A DNA stretch of 64,000 nucleotides from Pontibacter russatus. GTDB taxonomy: Bacteria > Bacteroidota > Bacteroidia > Cytophagales > Hymenobacteraceae. The number at the start of each line of letters is the position of its first letter. Position 1 is the first letter of the stretch. This document shows positions 28,030 to 36,946 of this stretch, in pieces. The DNA lies in the NCBI RefSeq assembly GCF_009931655.1, contig NZ_CP047984.1:1736001-1800000 (forward strand). Direction: 5' to 3'. The position numbers and the translations under genes are program-made. The notes beneath the pieces were generated by a model that was not told the DNA's origin, searched no databases, and saw only the letters and a list, made by a program, of their open reading frames with translations.

Positions 28030-28066
28030 ATAAAGGCAGGCTGAGAGTCCCTCAACCTGCCTTTAT
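28030..28066 (-). terminator. Terminator of the PorE-like gene
   Basis: Arms ATAAAGGCAGG (28030-28040) and CCTGCCTTTAT (28056-28066); on the minus strand a TTTATTTATATTT tail follows. Confidence 0.83.
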
Positions 28067-28089
28067 AGAATGTGGCAGCGGTTCGCCGC

Positions 28090-30051
28090 TTATTGCACCG
28101 TCCCGGCCGCTTCGTCCTGGCGGGGCAGCACCTGAAACTCTGTTCTCCTGTTCATCTGCATGTTCTCCTCTGAGGTGTTGGGCACGACAGGGCGGCGCTC
28201 GCCGTACGAAACCGTTACGAGGCGCTTGGGCGAAACACCTTGGCTCACCAGGTAATCGTAGGCCGCGTCGGCACGGTTCTGGCCCAGCGTCATGTTGTAC
28301 GCGTCGCTGGCGCGGGAGTCGGTGTGGCCCTCTATGCTGATGTTCATGGTCGGGTTGGCCTTCAGGATGCGGGCGATGCTGTCCAGTTCCTGCATTGACT
28401 CGGGGCGCAGCTCGTACTCGTCGGTGTCGAAGTAAACAGGCTGCATGGCAAATTCGCGTTTGGGCAGCACACCGGTTGAGTCCACAAATTCGATATAGAA
28501 ATTATACGTGATGGAGGTCGTGTCGTCCACCACCGCAGGCACCTCAATCTCCTGCGTCTCAATCACCTCATTGTCTCTGGAGAGCTGCACCTGGTACTTT
28601 CGGCCGGAGAGCACCTGCACGGTATAGGCGCCGGAGTCAGGCTTGGTCACGTCTCGGTAGGTGATGGGGCGCTTGTCGGCCTGCAGGCCGTTGAAGAGAA
28701 GCTCAACCCCCGGAATCGGAATGCTGTCGGCCTTGGTGAACACCTGCCCGTTGAGTGCTGCGGTCTTGATATAGCTGATGGTGTAGATGTCCTTCTCGCC
28801 GTAGCCGCCGATGCGGTAAGACGACAGGTAGGCGTAAGTGCCATCCGGAGACAGGCGGTAGTAGGTGTCATCATCCGGGGTGTTAACGGGGTAGCCTAAG
28901 TTTTCGGGGCGGCCTCTGCGGTTGGCCACCGAGTCGTATCTGGCAGCGAAGATATCATAGCCCCCCATCGAGTTGTTGCCCCTGGAGGAAAAATAGAGCG
29001 TGCCGTCGTTGGCCAGGTAAGGGCTGTCCTCGTCATATGGCGTGTTGATGGCCCTTCCCAGGCTTCTGGGGTTGCCCCACGTCCCGTTCTGGTTGCGCTG
29101 AATCATATATAAATCCAGGTCACCGTTCTCGGAGTAATGGCTGGTGGAGTAGTACAGCGTGTTGCCATCCGGCGTTATAAAGGCGTCAGACTCGAAATCG
29201 CGGGTGTTCACTTTGTCGCTGATGCTCTTGGGCGCTCCCCAGCTGCCGTCCGGCTGCCGCTCCGACACCATGATGTCGCCGTTGTTGACAGACTGATACA
29301 GCAAAAGTTTCGAGTCGTTGTCGAAAAGCTGGATGGAGGCGTCATGGCCCGGGCTGTTCAGCGCGCCCGCCACGATGCGCGGCTTCTCCCACTCTTCATC
29401 GCCCACGCGGTTCGTTTCAAAGATATCCTCGTAGTACTCGCCGTCCTGCGCGGGCTTGCCCCCGGTAGCCTCCTCGCTGCGCGAGGTGAACAACAGGTAG
29501 TTGTAGTCGGAAGATATAACGGGGCTGTGCTCGGAGAAGGCGGTGTTCACGGTGCCTCCCAGGTTATCCACGAAGGCATCTTTGGGGTTGGCCACTTCGC
29601 GCTTCGCGTTTCTGACATGCTGGATCAGTTGGGCCACCTCCTCCCGGCGCACCTCGTTGCGGCGCGGTATCTCCTTCTGGTAGTTCTGGAAATGCTCTAT
29701 CGCGCTGTCGAAGCGGTAGTTGATATGGTCTACGCGGCCAAGCCAGTACTCCAGTTCTTCGTCAATGTTCGGCTTTAGCTGCTGGGCACGGTACAGGTAG
29801 TCGGCCGCCTTCTCTTTATCGAAAGTAAGGAAGCTGATACCGGCATTGTAAAGCGCCTTGGCATTGTTTGGGTCTGCGGCCAGCACCTCCTCGTATAGCG
29901 GCAGCGCCGCCCGGTAGTTCTCCTTGTTGAAAAACTTGTTCGCCGCCCGCATTTGCTTTCTGGTGCTTTGCCCCGCCGCAGCGCCTGCCAGCAGGCACAT
30001 AAAGACCAGCAGCATGGAGAGCCGCGAAAATGATTTGGCTAATTGGTTCAT
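28090..30051 (-). CDS. PorE-like OmpA protein with TPR, PD40 and carboxypeptidase-regulatory domains
   Basis: A 653-residue exported protein. Order: signal peptide (1-27), TPR-like repeats (~28-140, FNKENYRAALPLYEEVLAAD), a PD40/WD40-like beta propeller (~180-430, repeats such as TPDGNTLYYSTSHY and SPDGTYAYLSS), a carboxypeptidase-regulatory-like sandwich (~435-525, LNGQVFTKADSIPIPGVELL) and a C-terminal OmpA domain (IEGHTDSRASDAYNMTLGQN). This is exactly the domain plan and size of PorE of the type IX secretion system, which links it to peptidoglycan. Many paralogues share the plan, so PorE identity is likely, not certain. It has its own terminator. Confidence 0.85.
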   Translation of the reverse strand: MNQLAKSFSRLSMLLVFMCLLAGAAAGQSTRKQMRAANKFFNKENYRAALPLYEEVLAADPNNAKALYNAGISFLTFDKEKAADYLYRAQQLKPNIDEELEYWLGRVDHINYRFDSAIEHFQNYQKEIPRRNEVRREEVAQLIQHVRNAKREVANPKDAFVDNLGGTVNTAFSEHSPVISSDYNYLLFTSRSEEATGGKPAQDGEYYEDIFETNRVGDEEWEKPRIVAGALNSPGHDASIQLFDNDSKLLLYQSVNNGDIMVSERQPDGSWGAPKSISDKVNTRDFESDAFITPDGNTLYYSTSHYSENGDLDLYMIQRNQNGTWGNPRSLGRAINTPYDEDSPYLANDGTLYFSSRGNNSMGGYDIFAARYDSVANRRGRPENLGYPVNTPDDDTYYRLSPDGTYAYLSSYRIGGYGEKDIYTISYIKTAALNGQVFTKADSIPIPGVELLFNGLQADKRPITYRDVTKPDSGAYTVQVLSGRKYQVQLSRDNEVIETQEIEVPAVVDDTTSITYNFYIEFVDSTGVLPKREFAMQPVYFDTDEYELRPESMQELDSIARILKANPTMNISIEGHTDSRASDAYNMTLGQNRADAAYDYLVSQGVSPKRLVTVSYGERRPVVPNTSEENMQMNRRTEFQVLPRQDEAAGTVQ

Positions 30052-30712
30052 GTGTGAATAGGTTTGTTATACTTTTCTTGTTTTTGTAGATGAATATAAG
30101 GAAGCAAACGCGCAGGCTATATGGTGATGGTGGGTGCGCCTGTTTTTGCTTCTATACGCTTAATATTAAAATTAGTATATTCTATTTCTCCCTAAAATCG
30201 AAAATTAAGCCCCCGCTGCGGGCACCTTTTCCTCTCCGGAATCCGCTGTTCCGCCCCCTGCACTCCGCATCTGCGTTTATAATATTACTCACAATTTTTT
30301 GAACCAGCAAATATATAAATTAATAGATATAACTACTTACTTTCACGTTTTTCCATAATGGCTGGCACGCTGGGCACGGGCAGGAATCAGGGGGCGTTTC
30401 GCGGCTGCTGCCCTCTTCCAGGGCGGTAAGATAACAGTATTTACAGGTTTACAGCATAGGCATCCGGAGAAGCAGGCCGAATTTCTGGTACACGATATAT
30501 AAAAAGCGGGTAGACGGCGTTTATATTACAAACCGCTAGCACCAGCCTCGGAAGTGCTGGCCTATGTCCAGCCGGGCCGGGTGCGCCGCGGGGCTGGTTA
30601 TATATGGGGAAATAAATGCGTAAATTGCGCCTTTCCCGCCAGCCCCCTTTGCCCTGCCTCCATGCTGAGGCGCGAAGGCCTGGCAAATCATATGTAAAGC
30701 GACACCAGCAGC
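30052..30712. other. Intergenic stretch without a recognised gene
   Basis: Between the divergent PorE-like gene and engB. The left part is AT-rich with several TATATA strings (30307, 30485, 30600); the right part is GC-rich with short random frames only. I see no RNA, repeat family or clear promoter box. Confidence 0.4.
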
Positions 30713-31318
30713 ATGATAATAAAAGAAGCGAAATTTCTGATGAGTAACACGCGGGTGGAGGACTGCCCCGCCCCAGACAAGCCGGAATATGCTTTTATCG
30801 GCAGGTCCAATGTGGGCAAGTCCTCGCTCATCAACATGCTCACGCAGCAAAAAGGGCTGGCCAAAACCTCGTCTGCGCCCGGCAAAACGCAGCTCATCAA
30901 CCACTTCCTTATCAACGACAGCTGGTACCTGGTGGATTTGCCAGGGTATGGCTACGCCAAAGTCAGCAAAAGCTCCCGCGAGGACTGGCGCAAGATGATA
31001 AACTTTTACTTTCAGAAACGCGAGAACCTGACCTGCGTCTTCGCCCTGATTGACGCGCGCCACGAGCCCCTGAAACAGGACCTCGACTTTATCAACCACC
31101 TCGGAACCCTGGGCGTGCCGTTTGTGCTCGTTTTTACAAAGCTGGACAAGCAGTCGGCCGCCAAGACAGACTCAACCATAGCCGCTTATCAGCGTAAACT
31201 GCTGGAAACCTGGGACGAGCTGCCGCAGATGTTCCGCACCTCGGCTGAGAAGAAAACCGGCCGCGACGAGATACTGAACTTCATCGAAGAGGTTAACGCG
31301 CAGGTTCAGAACCCGTGA
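30713..31318 (+). CDS. engB: Ribosome biogenesis GTPase EngB (YsxC/YihA)
   Basis: Essential GTPase for 50S subunit assembly. It has 201 residues, with G1 GRSNVGKSS at 30-38, the switch region ending in TSSAPGKTQLINHF, G3 DLPGYGYAKVS, G4 FTKLDK and G5 TSAEKKTG, all in family order. The start MIIKEAKFLMSNTRVEDCP matches the family. It is followed after 43 bases by a TonB-C gene. Confidence 0.96.
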   Translation: MIIKEAKFLMSNTRVEDCPAPDKPEYAFIGRSNVGKSSLINMLTQQKGLAKTSSAPGKTQLINHFLINDSWYLVDLPGYGYAKVSKSSREDWRKMINFYFQKRENLTCVFALIDARHEPLKQDLDFINHLGTLGVPFVLVFTKLDKQSAAKTDSTIAAYQRKLLETWDELPQMFRTSAEKKTGRDEILNFIEEVNAQVQNP

Positions 31319-31361
31319 CCATGCCATGTGGGCCGCAGCGCCCAGTGATGTTGAACGCTAA

Positions 31362-31784
31362 ATGTTTCCCCTTATGAAAATTAAAACCTCAGTATTGTTT
31401 CTTTTCTTTGCCTTTGCATCGGTGGCGGCCTCGGCCCAGACAGACGGCCAGAAGCCCGACACGGCACAGCAGGAGGAGAAAAAAGTGTGGGTGCCCGACC
31501 AGGTGATACCGGTGGCGCAGCACTACGAAGGCGGCCTGGAGGGCATGTACAAAGCCATTGACGAAGAGCTGCAGTACCCGCCAATGGCAAAGCGCAACCG
31601 TGTGCAGGGCGAGTGCCTGGTGAGCTTCACGGTGAACGAGGACGGCTCCACGTCTAACTTTAAGATACTGCGCGACCAGGGTGCCGGCACCGGCGAGGAG
31701 GCCCTGCGCGTTGCCAGGCTGCTCAAGTTTAAGGCGCCCGGCTACGCCCTCAACGCCAGCATCCCGATTTTGTTCAAACTCTAA
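31362..31784 (+). CDS. TonB C-terminal domain protein
   Basis: A 140-residue exported protein: signal peptide (starting at either ATG 31362 or 31374, MKIKTSVLFLFFAFASVAAS) and a C-terminal TonB-like domain with ELQYPPMAKRNRVQGECLVS and FTVNEDGSTSNFKILRDQG. It lacks the N-terminal membrane anchor and Pro-rich spacer of true TonB, so it may be a secreted TonB-C domain protein rather than an energy transducer. Located between engB and the DUF5606 gene, 26 bases before the latter. Confidence 0.82.
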   Translation: MFPLMKIKTSVLFLFFAFASVAASAQTDGQKPDTAQQEEKKVWVPDQVIPVAQHYEGGLEGMYKAIDEELQYPPMAKRNRVQGECLVSFTVNEDGSTSNFKILRDQGAGTGEEALRVARLLKFKAPGYALNASIPILFKL

Positions 31785-31810
31785 ACCGATATAACAGATT
31801 TTGCTTTATT

Positions 31811-32263
31811 ATGCCTATTGATCTAAGACAAGTTGCCGCCATTGCCGGCATGAGTGGCCTTTTTAAGGTAGTGAAACCGACCCGCACAGGCGTTATTGTA
31901 GAAAGCCTCGAGGAGAACCCCAAAAACCTGGTGGCCCAGGCGCGCCACCGCATGTCGCTGCTGGATGAGATATCCATTTACACGATCGATAAGGAAGGCA
32001 CCGTGCCCCTGGCCCAGGTGTTCGACCTGATGCACCAGAAATACGGCGACAAACTGCCGCTGGGCGACAAGCCGGACAACGAGGATTACAAGAACCTGCT
32101 GGCTGACGTGCTGCCGGAGTACGACGAAGAGCGCGTGTACGTGTCGGACATGAAAAAACTCGTGAGCTGGTACTACATCGTGAAAGACTTCGTTGGTTTT
32201 AAGGAAGCGGAAGCCACCGCCCCGGAGGCCGAGGCAGAAGAAGGCAAAGAAGAACGGGCGTAA
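31811..32263 (+). CDS. DUF5606 protein
   Basis: A 150-residue cytoplasmic protein. The first ~50 residues (VAAIAGMSGLFKVVKPTRTG, VIVESLEE, RHRMSLLDEISIYT) form a small SH3-like barrel typical of DUF5606, followed by a helical part (LLADVLPEYDEERVYVSDMK, KLVSWYYIVKD) and an acidic tail. It is widespread in Bacteroidota, with no assigned function. It is preceded by the TonB-C gene and followed by a clean terminator. Confidence 0.8.
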   Translation: MPIDLRQVAAIAGMSGLFKVVKPTRTGVIVESLEENPKNLVAQARHRMSLLDEISIYTIDKEGTVPLAQVFDLMHQKYGDKLPLGDKPDNEDYKNLLADVLPEYDEERVYVSDMKKLVSWYYIVKDFVGFKEAEATAPEAEAEEGKEERA

Positions 32264-32301
32264 AGAGAAAGGCCTTCCGCAACCGGAGGGCCTTTCTCTT
32301 T
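32262..32301 (+). terminator. Terminator after the DUF5606 gene
   Basis: Arms AAAGAGAAAGGCC and GGCCTTTCTCTTT, with extra CCG pairs in the loop, directly at the stop codon. Confidence 0.87.
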
Positions 32302-32326
32302 ATACAATAGATTCCGTTTATATACC

Positions 32327-32629
32327 ATGCAGCATTCCCCCGCCACCCTGGCCAGCGCCGCCAACCACCTGCAGAAAGTATTCGGGGTGGAGAACCTGCC
32401 CGCCAAGGACCTGGAGGCGCTGCACTACAAGATAGCCCACCTGGTGCAGCACCTGCTTCAGAAAGACTTCAGCCGCCTGCTGCACATTCTGTACCGCATC
32501 GATGTGGAGGAGCGAAAGGTGAAAGAAGCCCTGCTGGCCGAAGAGCCCGAGGTTATATCCGAGCGCATCTCCCGCCTCATCCTGAAACGCGAACTACAGA
32601 AAGCCGAGATCCGCTTCCGGTACAGCTAA
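32327..32629 (+). CDS. Small conserved helical hypothetical protein
   Basis: A 100-residue, all-helical, Leu- and Glu-rich protein (HLQKVFGVENLPAKDLEALH, LLQKDFSRLLHILYRIDVEE, ISRLILKRELQKAEIRFRYS). It has no signal peptide and looks like a small cytoplasmic conserved protein of the phylum; I do not know a function. It follows the DUF5606 terminator by 25 bases. Confidence 0.65.
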   Translation: MQHSPATLASAANHLQKVFGVENLPAKDLEALHYKIAHLVQHLLQKDFSRLLHILYRIDVEERKVKEALLAEEPEVISERISRLILKRELQKAEIRFRYS

Positions 32630-32885
32630 CCCTATATAACCAGTTGCGGCCAGCCTATATGCACAACCGACAGGGAAGGCTATATATAAAAGGGCTCCCG
32701 AGGCTACTACACAGAAAGGATAGCCAACATTTTCACAAATCTCCGGTCAATGGCCTTCTTCCGGCTTATCGCCTCCATCAGGGCGACCTGTAACACGCTG
32801 CCTGCCTCTCCGCCGGCAAAACGGAAACTCTTTGAGAAAGACCGCAGTAAAGCTTCTTAGCTTACTCACTCGCTTTCGTACATAT

Positions 32886-33587
32886 ATGGACTGGGCATTT
32901 TTAATTTCAACCGAGGTCAATATCAGCAATATTACCTTCAGATTATTTTTAAGCACGGTTCTAGGCGGCCTGCTTGGGTGGGAAAGGGAAAGCAAGCGGC
33001 AAAATGCGGGGCTACGGACACACATGGTCATTTCGGCATGCTCCTGCCTGCTGATGCTTATCTCCATCTACATCCCTCAGACGTTCTCGGAATACCGCAA
33101 CGCGGACCCAGGCAGAATCGCGGCGCAGGTGGTGTCGGGCATAGGTTTTCTTGGCGCGGGCGCCATATTTAGGCTGGGGGGAAGCACGCACGGCCTCACC
33201 ACCGCGGCCACCATATGGGCAGTGGCCGCAGTGGGCCTGTCGGTTGGGGCGGGAATGTACGGGGCAGCCGGCATCATTACGCTGCTGCTGCTGTTCGTGC
33301 TCGCCATTCTTGACAAGGTAGGGAAGAAAGTCTTCATCAGTGGGTCGCTGAAGACGCTGAAAATCAGCTTCCAGTCGCCCAAGATCGAGACCAGCAGGAT
33401 TTTTGCCATACTCGAGGAACACGAGGTGGTGACCAAAAACATAAGTGTGGTCCAGTCCACGGACAAGCAGAAATCAAAGATCAAGCTATATGTGTTCGTG
33501 CCTGATAAGCTGGATGTAAAGGACCTTTACAAAGACCTCAACGAGCTCAGGAGCGTAGGCCGGATATCGCTGGGACAGGATTTCTGA
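32886..33587 (+). CDS. MgtC/SapB family membrane protein
   Basis: A 233-residue protein from ATG 32886 (MDWAFLISTEVNISN); an in-frame TTG at 32832 would add 18 residues that look unrelated. The N-terminal ~135 residues hold four to five helices with the MgtC signatures GGLLGWERESKRQNAGLRTH, GRIAAQVVSGIGFLGAGAIF and GLTTAATIWAVAAVGLSVG. The C-terminal ~85 residues form an ACT-like cytoplasmic domain. MgtC proteins affect growth at low Mg2+ and inhibit the ATP synthase in pathogens; here the role is unknown. Convergent with the sigma-factor gene, 42 bases away. Confidence 0.92.
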   Translation: MDWAFLISTEVNISNITFRLFLSTVLGGLLGWERESKRQNAGLRTHMVISACSCLLMLISIYIPQTFSEYRNADPGRIAAQVVSGIGFLGAGAIFRLGGSTHGLTTAATIWAVAAVGLSVGAGMYGAAGIITLLLLFVLAILDKVGKKVFISGSLKTLKISFQSPKIETSRIFAILEEHEVVTKNISVVQSTDKQKSKIKLYVFVPDKLDVKDLYKDLNELRSVGRISLGQDF

Positions 33588-33629
33588 CAGCTAACCGCTT
33601 TAACCATATGGGATGCTGCTATCTTGCGC

Positions 33630-34307
33630 TCACGGCAGCGCCTTCATTACGTTCTCTACCAGCCTATCACAGCGCCTGAACCCAAACTCGTACACTTCCC
33701 GGTTCACCGACAGCTTGTACAGGCACTCCTTCAGCAGCGCCCTGGCCCGGTGCAGCCTGACCTTCACGTTACTTTCTGAGATGTCCAGGCACTGCGCCAC
33801 CTCGCGCAGGTTCATGCCTTCTACCTCGCGCAGCATATATACCACCCTGTATTTCTCGGGCAGACAGTCGATTGCCTTCTCCAGGAGTTGTTTCACTTCC
33901 TTCCGTATGGCAATGCTTTCCGGGTTCAGGGAGGCTGTTTCCTGCAAGAGCAGTTTTCCCACCTCGCGCAGGCGGTCATCCGCAAGGGGCCCGAGCGCGT
34001 ACCGCTTTCTTTCTCTTAGCTTGCCCAGCGCCACATTAATGCCAATCCGGACAAGCCAGGTAGAGAAGAGGGCCTCATGCCTGAACTGGTGGAGTTTCTC
34101 GTAGGCAGCTAGGTACGTGTCCTGCATGGCGTCCTCTGCGTCGTGCCCCTCCCGCAGGAAGCCGCGCACCGCCCGGTAGAGCTTCTGGTTGTAACGGCGC
34201 ATCAGCAACTCGTAAAGCTCCTTCTCCCCGGCTAAAATACGGGCTACCACCTCGGCATCCGTTGCCTGTGTGCTGCTGGAGGCAGCGGTGTGTTCAACTT
34301 TTTCCAT
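33630..34307 (-). CDS. ECF-type RNA polymerase sigma factor
   Basis: A 225-residue sigma-70 family protein. Region 2 lies at ~35-105 (YNQKLYRAVRGFLREGHDAE, DAMQDTYLAAYEKLHQF, FSTWLVRIGINVALGKLRER) and region 4 at ~140-195 (LEKAIDCLPEKYRVVYMLRE, GMNLREVAQCLDISESNVKV). There is a short tail but no anti-sigma gene next to it. It is the last of several leftward genes, after a STAS-like protein and rnk, but gaps of >130 bases suggest its own promoter. Target genes unknown. Confidence 0.93.
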   Translation of the reverse strand: MEKVEHTAASSSTQATDAEVVARILAGEKELYELLMRRYNQKLYRAVRGFLREGHDAEDAMQDTYLAAYEKLHQFRHEALFSTWLVRIGINVALGKLRERKRYALGPLADDRLREVGKLLLQETASLNPESIAIRKEVKQLLEKAIDCLPEKYRVVYMLREVEGMNLREVAQCLDISESNVKVRLHRARALLKECLYKLSVNREVYEFGFRRCDRLVENVMKALP

Positions 34308-34438
34308 GGCGTGGACTTTAAAACTGAAGATGCATTACGGGTTAGATGAGAACCGCTGAAAAAGGTTACAACTTCCTGTAAGGGTATAGCGTGCCGGGCA
34401 GACAACACGCCTGAAAGAGCCGCCATAGTGCCTGCCTA

Positions 34439-34894
34439 TCATACTGTTACCGTCCCGCCTGTGGGATGATAGAACCCCCTCTGCTGCGGCGTGGCGTACA
34501 GGCTCAGCCAGGCTTTCGCCGCTTCCATCTCGTCAAAAATCCTGGCCTTGAACGAGATTAGCCGGGAATGAAAGTCCGTTGCGGTGGATGCTGCAAAGGT
34601 GCCGGGTGTCGCCACGAGGGCATAGTAGCGCAGGCCCGCCCTCGCCGCGCGGGGCGCCCATTTGTGGAGCATCCACTCCAGGGAATGGTCCCAGGTGCCG
34701 ATCATCGACCGGGTATCGATAAGAATACAGTCCAGGCCCCACCCCTTAAAGAGGGAAGTGTACAGGGACACACCCTTCCGTATGCTGTCCGGCGTGGGGT
34801 ACCCCTGCCAGGTGGCACAGACCCAGCCGTTCACAGTGTCCACCTCCACTGTTAAACAGACATTGCCAAACGCGTTCCTGAGTTCCTGCCTCAT
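34439..34894 (-). CDS. Hypothetical protein, STAS/SpoIIAA-like
   Basis: A 151-residue cytoplasmic protein from the ATG complementary to 34892-34894 (MRQELRNAFGNVCLTVEVDT); a TTG nine codons upstream is the alternative. The pattern of short strands and helices with WGLDCILIDTRSMIGTWDHS, then LRYYALVATPGTFAASTA and a final MEAAKAWLSLYATPQ resembles STAS/SpoIIAA-like proteins of Bacteroidota, but there is no phosphorylatable motif I can point to. It lies between the sigma factor and rnk on the same strand, suggesting a regulatory role. Confidence 0.62.
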   Translation of the reverse strand: MRQELRNAFGNVCLTVEVDTVNGWVCATWQGYPTPDSIRKGVSLYTSLFKGWGLDCILIDTRSMIGTWDHSLEWMLHKWAPRAARAGLRYYALVATPGTFAASTATDFHSRLISFKARIFDEMEAAKAWLSLYATPQQRGFYHPTGGTVTV

Positions 34895-34959
34895 GCTATA
34901 TAGGGTAAAAGAGTTAAACAATCATATATCCGCCGCACTTCCTGCTCCTGATCCCGGGC

Positions 34960-35364
34960 TCACAGATTGAAGTCGCCTGCCATCTCTGGCTGGTAAATCA
35001 CCTCCTCCACGGTGTATTTTATCGTACCAGCACGCCCGGCCCACCTCACTTCGTCGCCTACCCTGCAGCCTAGTATCGCCGTGCCGACTGGGGCCAGCAC
35101 CGATACCTTTCTCCGGGGCACGTTCGCGTCCTTCGGGTAAACCACACTGATCTCCATCTCGCCGCCGCCTCCCGTTTCCCTTAGCCTCACAAGTGAGTTC
35201 ATGGTGACCACCTCCGCCGGGATCTCCTCCGAGGGCACCACCCTGGCGCGCTTCAATTCCCTGCCAAGTGCTTCTACAGCCCGGGGCCCGCTTACCGTGC
35301 GCTGCGCCTGCACCAACTGGTGCAGGCGCTGGTAATCCTGCTCTGTTACATAAATCGTGTTCAT
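34960..35364 (-). CDS. rnk: Rnk-like nucleoside diphosphate kinase regulator (GreA/GreB C-terminal domain)
   Basis: A 134-residue protein aligning end to end with Rnk: a short N-terminal helical hairpin (VTEQDYQRLHQLVQAQR, VEALGRELKRARVVPSEE) and the C-terminal GreA/GreB-type FKBP fold (VVTMNSLVRLRETG, VSVLAPVGTAILGCRVGDEV, YQPEMAGDF). Rnk binds RNA polymerase and in E. coli affects nucleoside diphosphate kinase levels; it lacks the Gre coiled coil acidic tip. It is 19 bases downstream of the glutamate-synthase-like gene. Confidence 0.85.
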   Translation of the reverse strand: MNTIYVTEQDYQRLHQLVQAQRTVSGPRAVEALGRELKRARVVPSEEIPAEVVTMNSLVRLRETGGGGEMEISVVYPKDANVPRRKVSVLAPVGTAILGCRVGDEVRWAGRAGTIKYTVEEVIYQPEMAGDFNL

Positions 35365-35383
35365 ATCTGTTGAGTTTTTAGTT

Positions 35384-36946
35384 CTAATTGAGCATATAGG
35401 TATGGCTTATCTCATTCGCTGCCCCGCTGTCGGCCCTGTTGAAGTATATGTCGCTGAAACTTTTGGTTTCTCCCTGCTCCACCCTTCTGAATATCTTGTC
35501 CGGCGTGACTTCCCGCAGCGAGCGGAAGCCGCATGCCTCCATCAGTTCGGCCGTTGCCAGCAGTGTGTTCCGGTGGAAGTTCGCCACCCTGACGCGCTTG
35601 TCGGCCACGTCCAGGCCGCTGTACAGGCTCTTATCCTGCGTGGCGATACCCACCGGGCAGCGGCCGGAGTCGCACTGCAGCGCCTGAATGCAGCCCAGCG
35701 CGAACATCATCCCGCGCGCGCTGTAGCAGATGTCGGCGCCCAGCGACAAGGCCTTGAGGATATCGACGCCAGTGATGATCTTGCCTGCTGCCAGCACCTT
35801 CACCTCCTCCCGCAGCCCGTACTTTTGGAGTGTGCGCTGCGTAAGGGCGAGCGCATCGTACAGGGGCATGCCCAGGCTGTCAGTAAACTCCAGCGGGGCG
35901 GCGCCCGTTCCCCCCTCCGCCCCGTCGATGGTGATGAAGTCGGGGTAGATCCGGCTTTGCTTCATTTCCCGGCACAGGTCCTCGAACTCCTGGCTGTTGC
36001 CGATGCACAGTTTGATGCCGATGGGCTTCCCGCCAGAGAGTTGGCGCAGCTTCTCCAGGAAGAGCAGCATGGTGAAATGGTCGCTGAAGGCGGAGTGCCC
36101 CGGAGGTGACGCAACCATTGTATAAGGCTCCACCTTTCGGATGGCGGCCACCTCGGGCGTGTTCTTGGCGGCGGGCAGGATTCCCCCGTGGCCCGGCTTT
36201 GCCCCCTGCGACAGCTTCACCTCCACCATTTTGATGTGCGGGTGCGCCGCCTGCTCCCGGAAAAGCTCCTCGCTGAAGTTGCCGCTCCGGTCGCGGCAGC
36301 CGAAATAGCCTGTCCCTATCTGCCAGATCAGGTCCGCTCCCCCCTCCAGATGGTAGGGACTCACGCCCCCCTCCCCGGTATTGAGGGCAAAGCCGCCCAG
36401 CCTGGCACCTCCGCTCAGTGCCATAATAGCGGCCTTGCTCAGGGCTCCGTAGCTCATGGCCGCGATGTTGTAGAGGCTGGCGCTGTAGGGCTGGCTGCAG
36501 CGGCTGCCGCCTATATCTACCCGCAGTTCCTCCTGCCTCACCCGCACCGGGAACATGCTGTGGGCAATCCACTCGTAGCCGGGGGCCTGGCTGTCGCTTT
36601 GCATGCCGAAGGGCACGGTCTGGCGCACGTCCTTTGCCCGCTGGTAGACGATAGAGCGCTGCCGGCGGCTAAAGGGCCTGCCGTCCAGGTCGGACTCGAA
36701 AAAATACTGCCGCAGCTCCGGACGGATACTCTCGAGGAAGTAGCGCCCGTAGCCCAGCACGGGGTAGTTCCGCAGCAGGGTGTGCCACGTCTGGCGTATG
36801 TTGTGCCAGTAGACCAGGTGCAGGGGCACGACGAGTGCAAGCGCCCACAGCGCCTCCAGATGGTAAAGGCTCGCAACGGCTATAAGTATATAGGAAAGGG
36901 CAAGGGCAAAGGCGATGGCCTGCCTGACACTGATGATATTTGCCAT
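35384..36946 (-). CDS. FMN-binding glutamate synthase-like protein
   Basis: A 520-residue protein with one or two N-terminal membrane helices (AIAFALALSYILIAVASLYH, ALALVVPLHLVYW) and then the GltB central/FMN domain: NIAAMSYGALSKAAIMALSG, LNTGEGGVSPYHLEGGADLI, KLSQGAKPGHGGILP, TIDGAEGGTGAAP. A C-x5-C-x4-C cluster (CIQALQCDSGRCPVGIATQ) matches the 3Fe-4S ligands of GltB. There is no glutaminase domain, so it is a stand-alone relative of unknown reaction. First gene of a unit with rnk. Confidence 0.92.
   Translation of the reverse strand: MANIISVRQAIAFALALSYILIAVASLYHLEALWALALVVPLHLVYWHNIRQTWHTLLRNYPVLGYGRYFLESIRPELRQYFFESDLDGRPFSRRQRSIVYQRAKDVRQTVPFGMQSDSQAPGYEWIAHSMFPVRVRQEELRVDIGGSRCSQPYSASLYNIAAMSYGALSKAAIMALSGGARLGGFALNTGEGGVSPYHLEGGADLIWQIGTGYFGCRDRSGNFSEELFREQAAHPHIKMVEVKLSQGAKPGHGGILPAAKNTPEVAAIRKVEPYTMVASPPGHSAFSDHFTMLLFLEKLRQLSGGKPIGIKLCIGNSQEFEDLCREMKQSRIYPDFITIDGAEGGTGAAPLEFTDSLGMPLYDALALTQRTLQKYGLREEVKVLAAGKIITGVDILKALSLGADICYSARGMMFALGCIQALQCDSGRCPVGIATQDKSLYSGLDVADKRVRVANFHRNTLLATAELMEACGFRSLREVTPDKIFRRVEQGETKSFSDIYFNRADSGAANEISHTYMLN

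Noticed and set aside
30090-30686. Two small frames (70 and 81 codons) in the gap before engB
   Set aside because: No start signal, no conservation clue, composition like the surrounding gap.
31362-31784. True TonB energy transducer
   Set aside because: No N-terminal membrane anchor or proline-rich spacer; annotated only as a TonB-C domain protein.
33630-34894. STAS-like protein as an anti-sigma factor pair with the ECF sigma factor
   Set aside because: No kinase, zinc or membrane anti-sigma motif in either neighbour.
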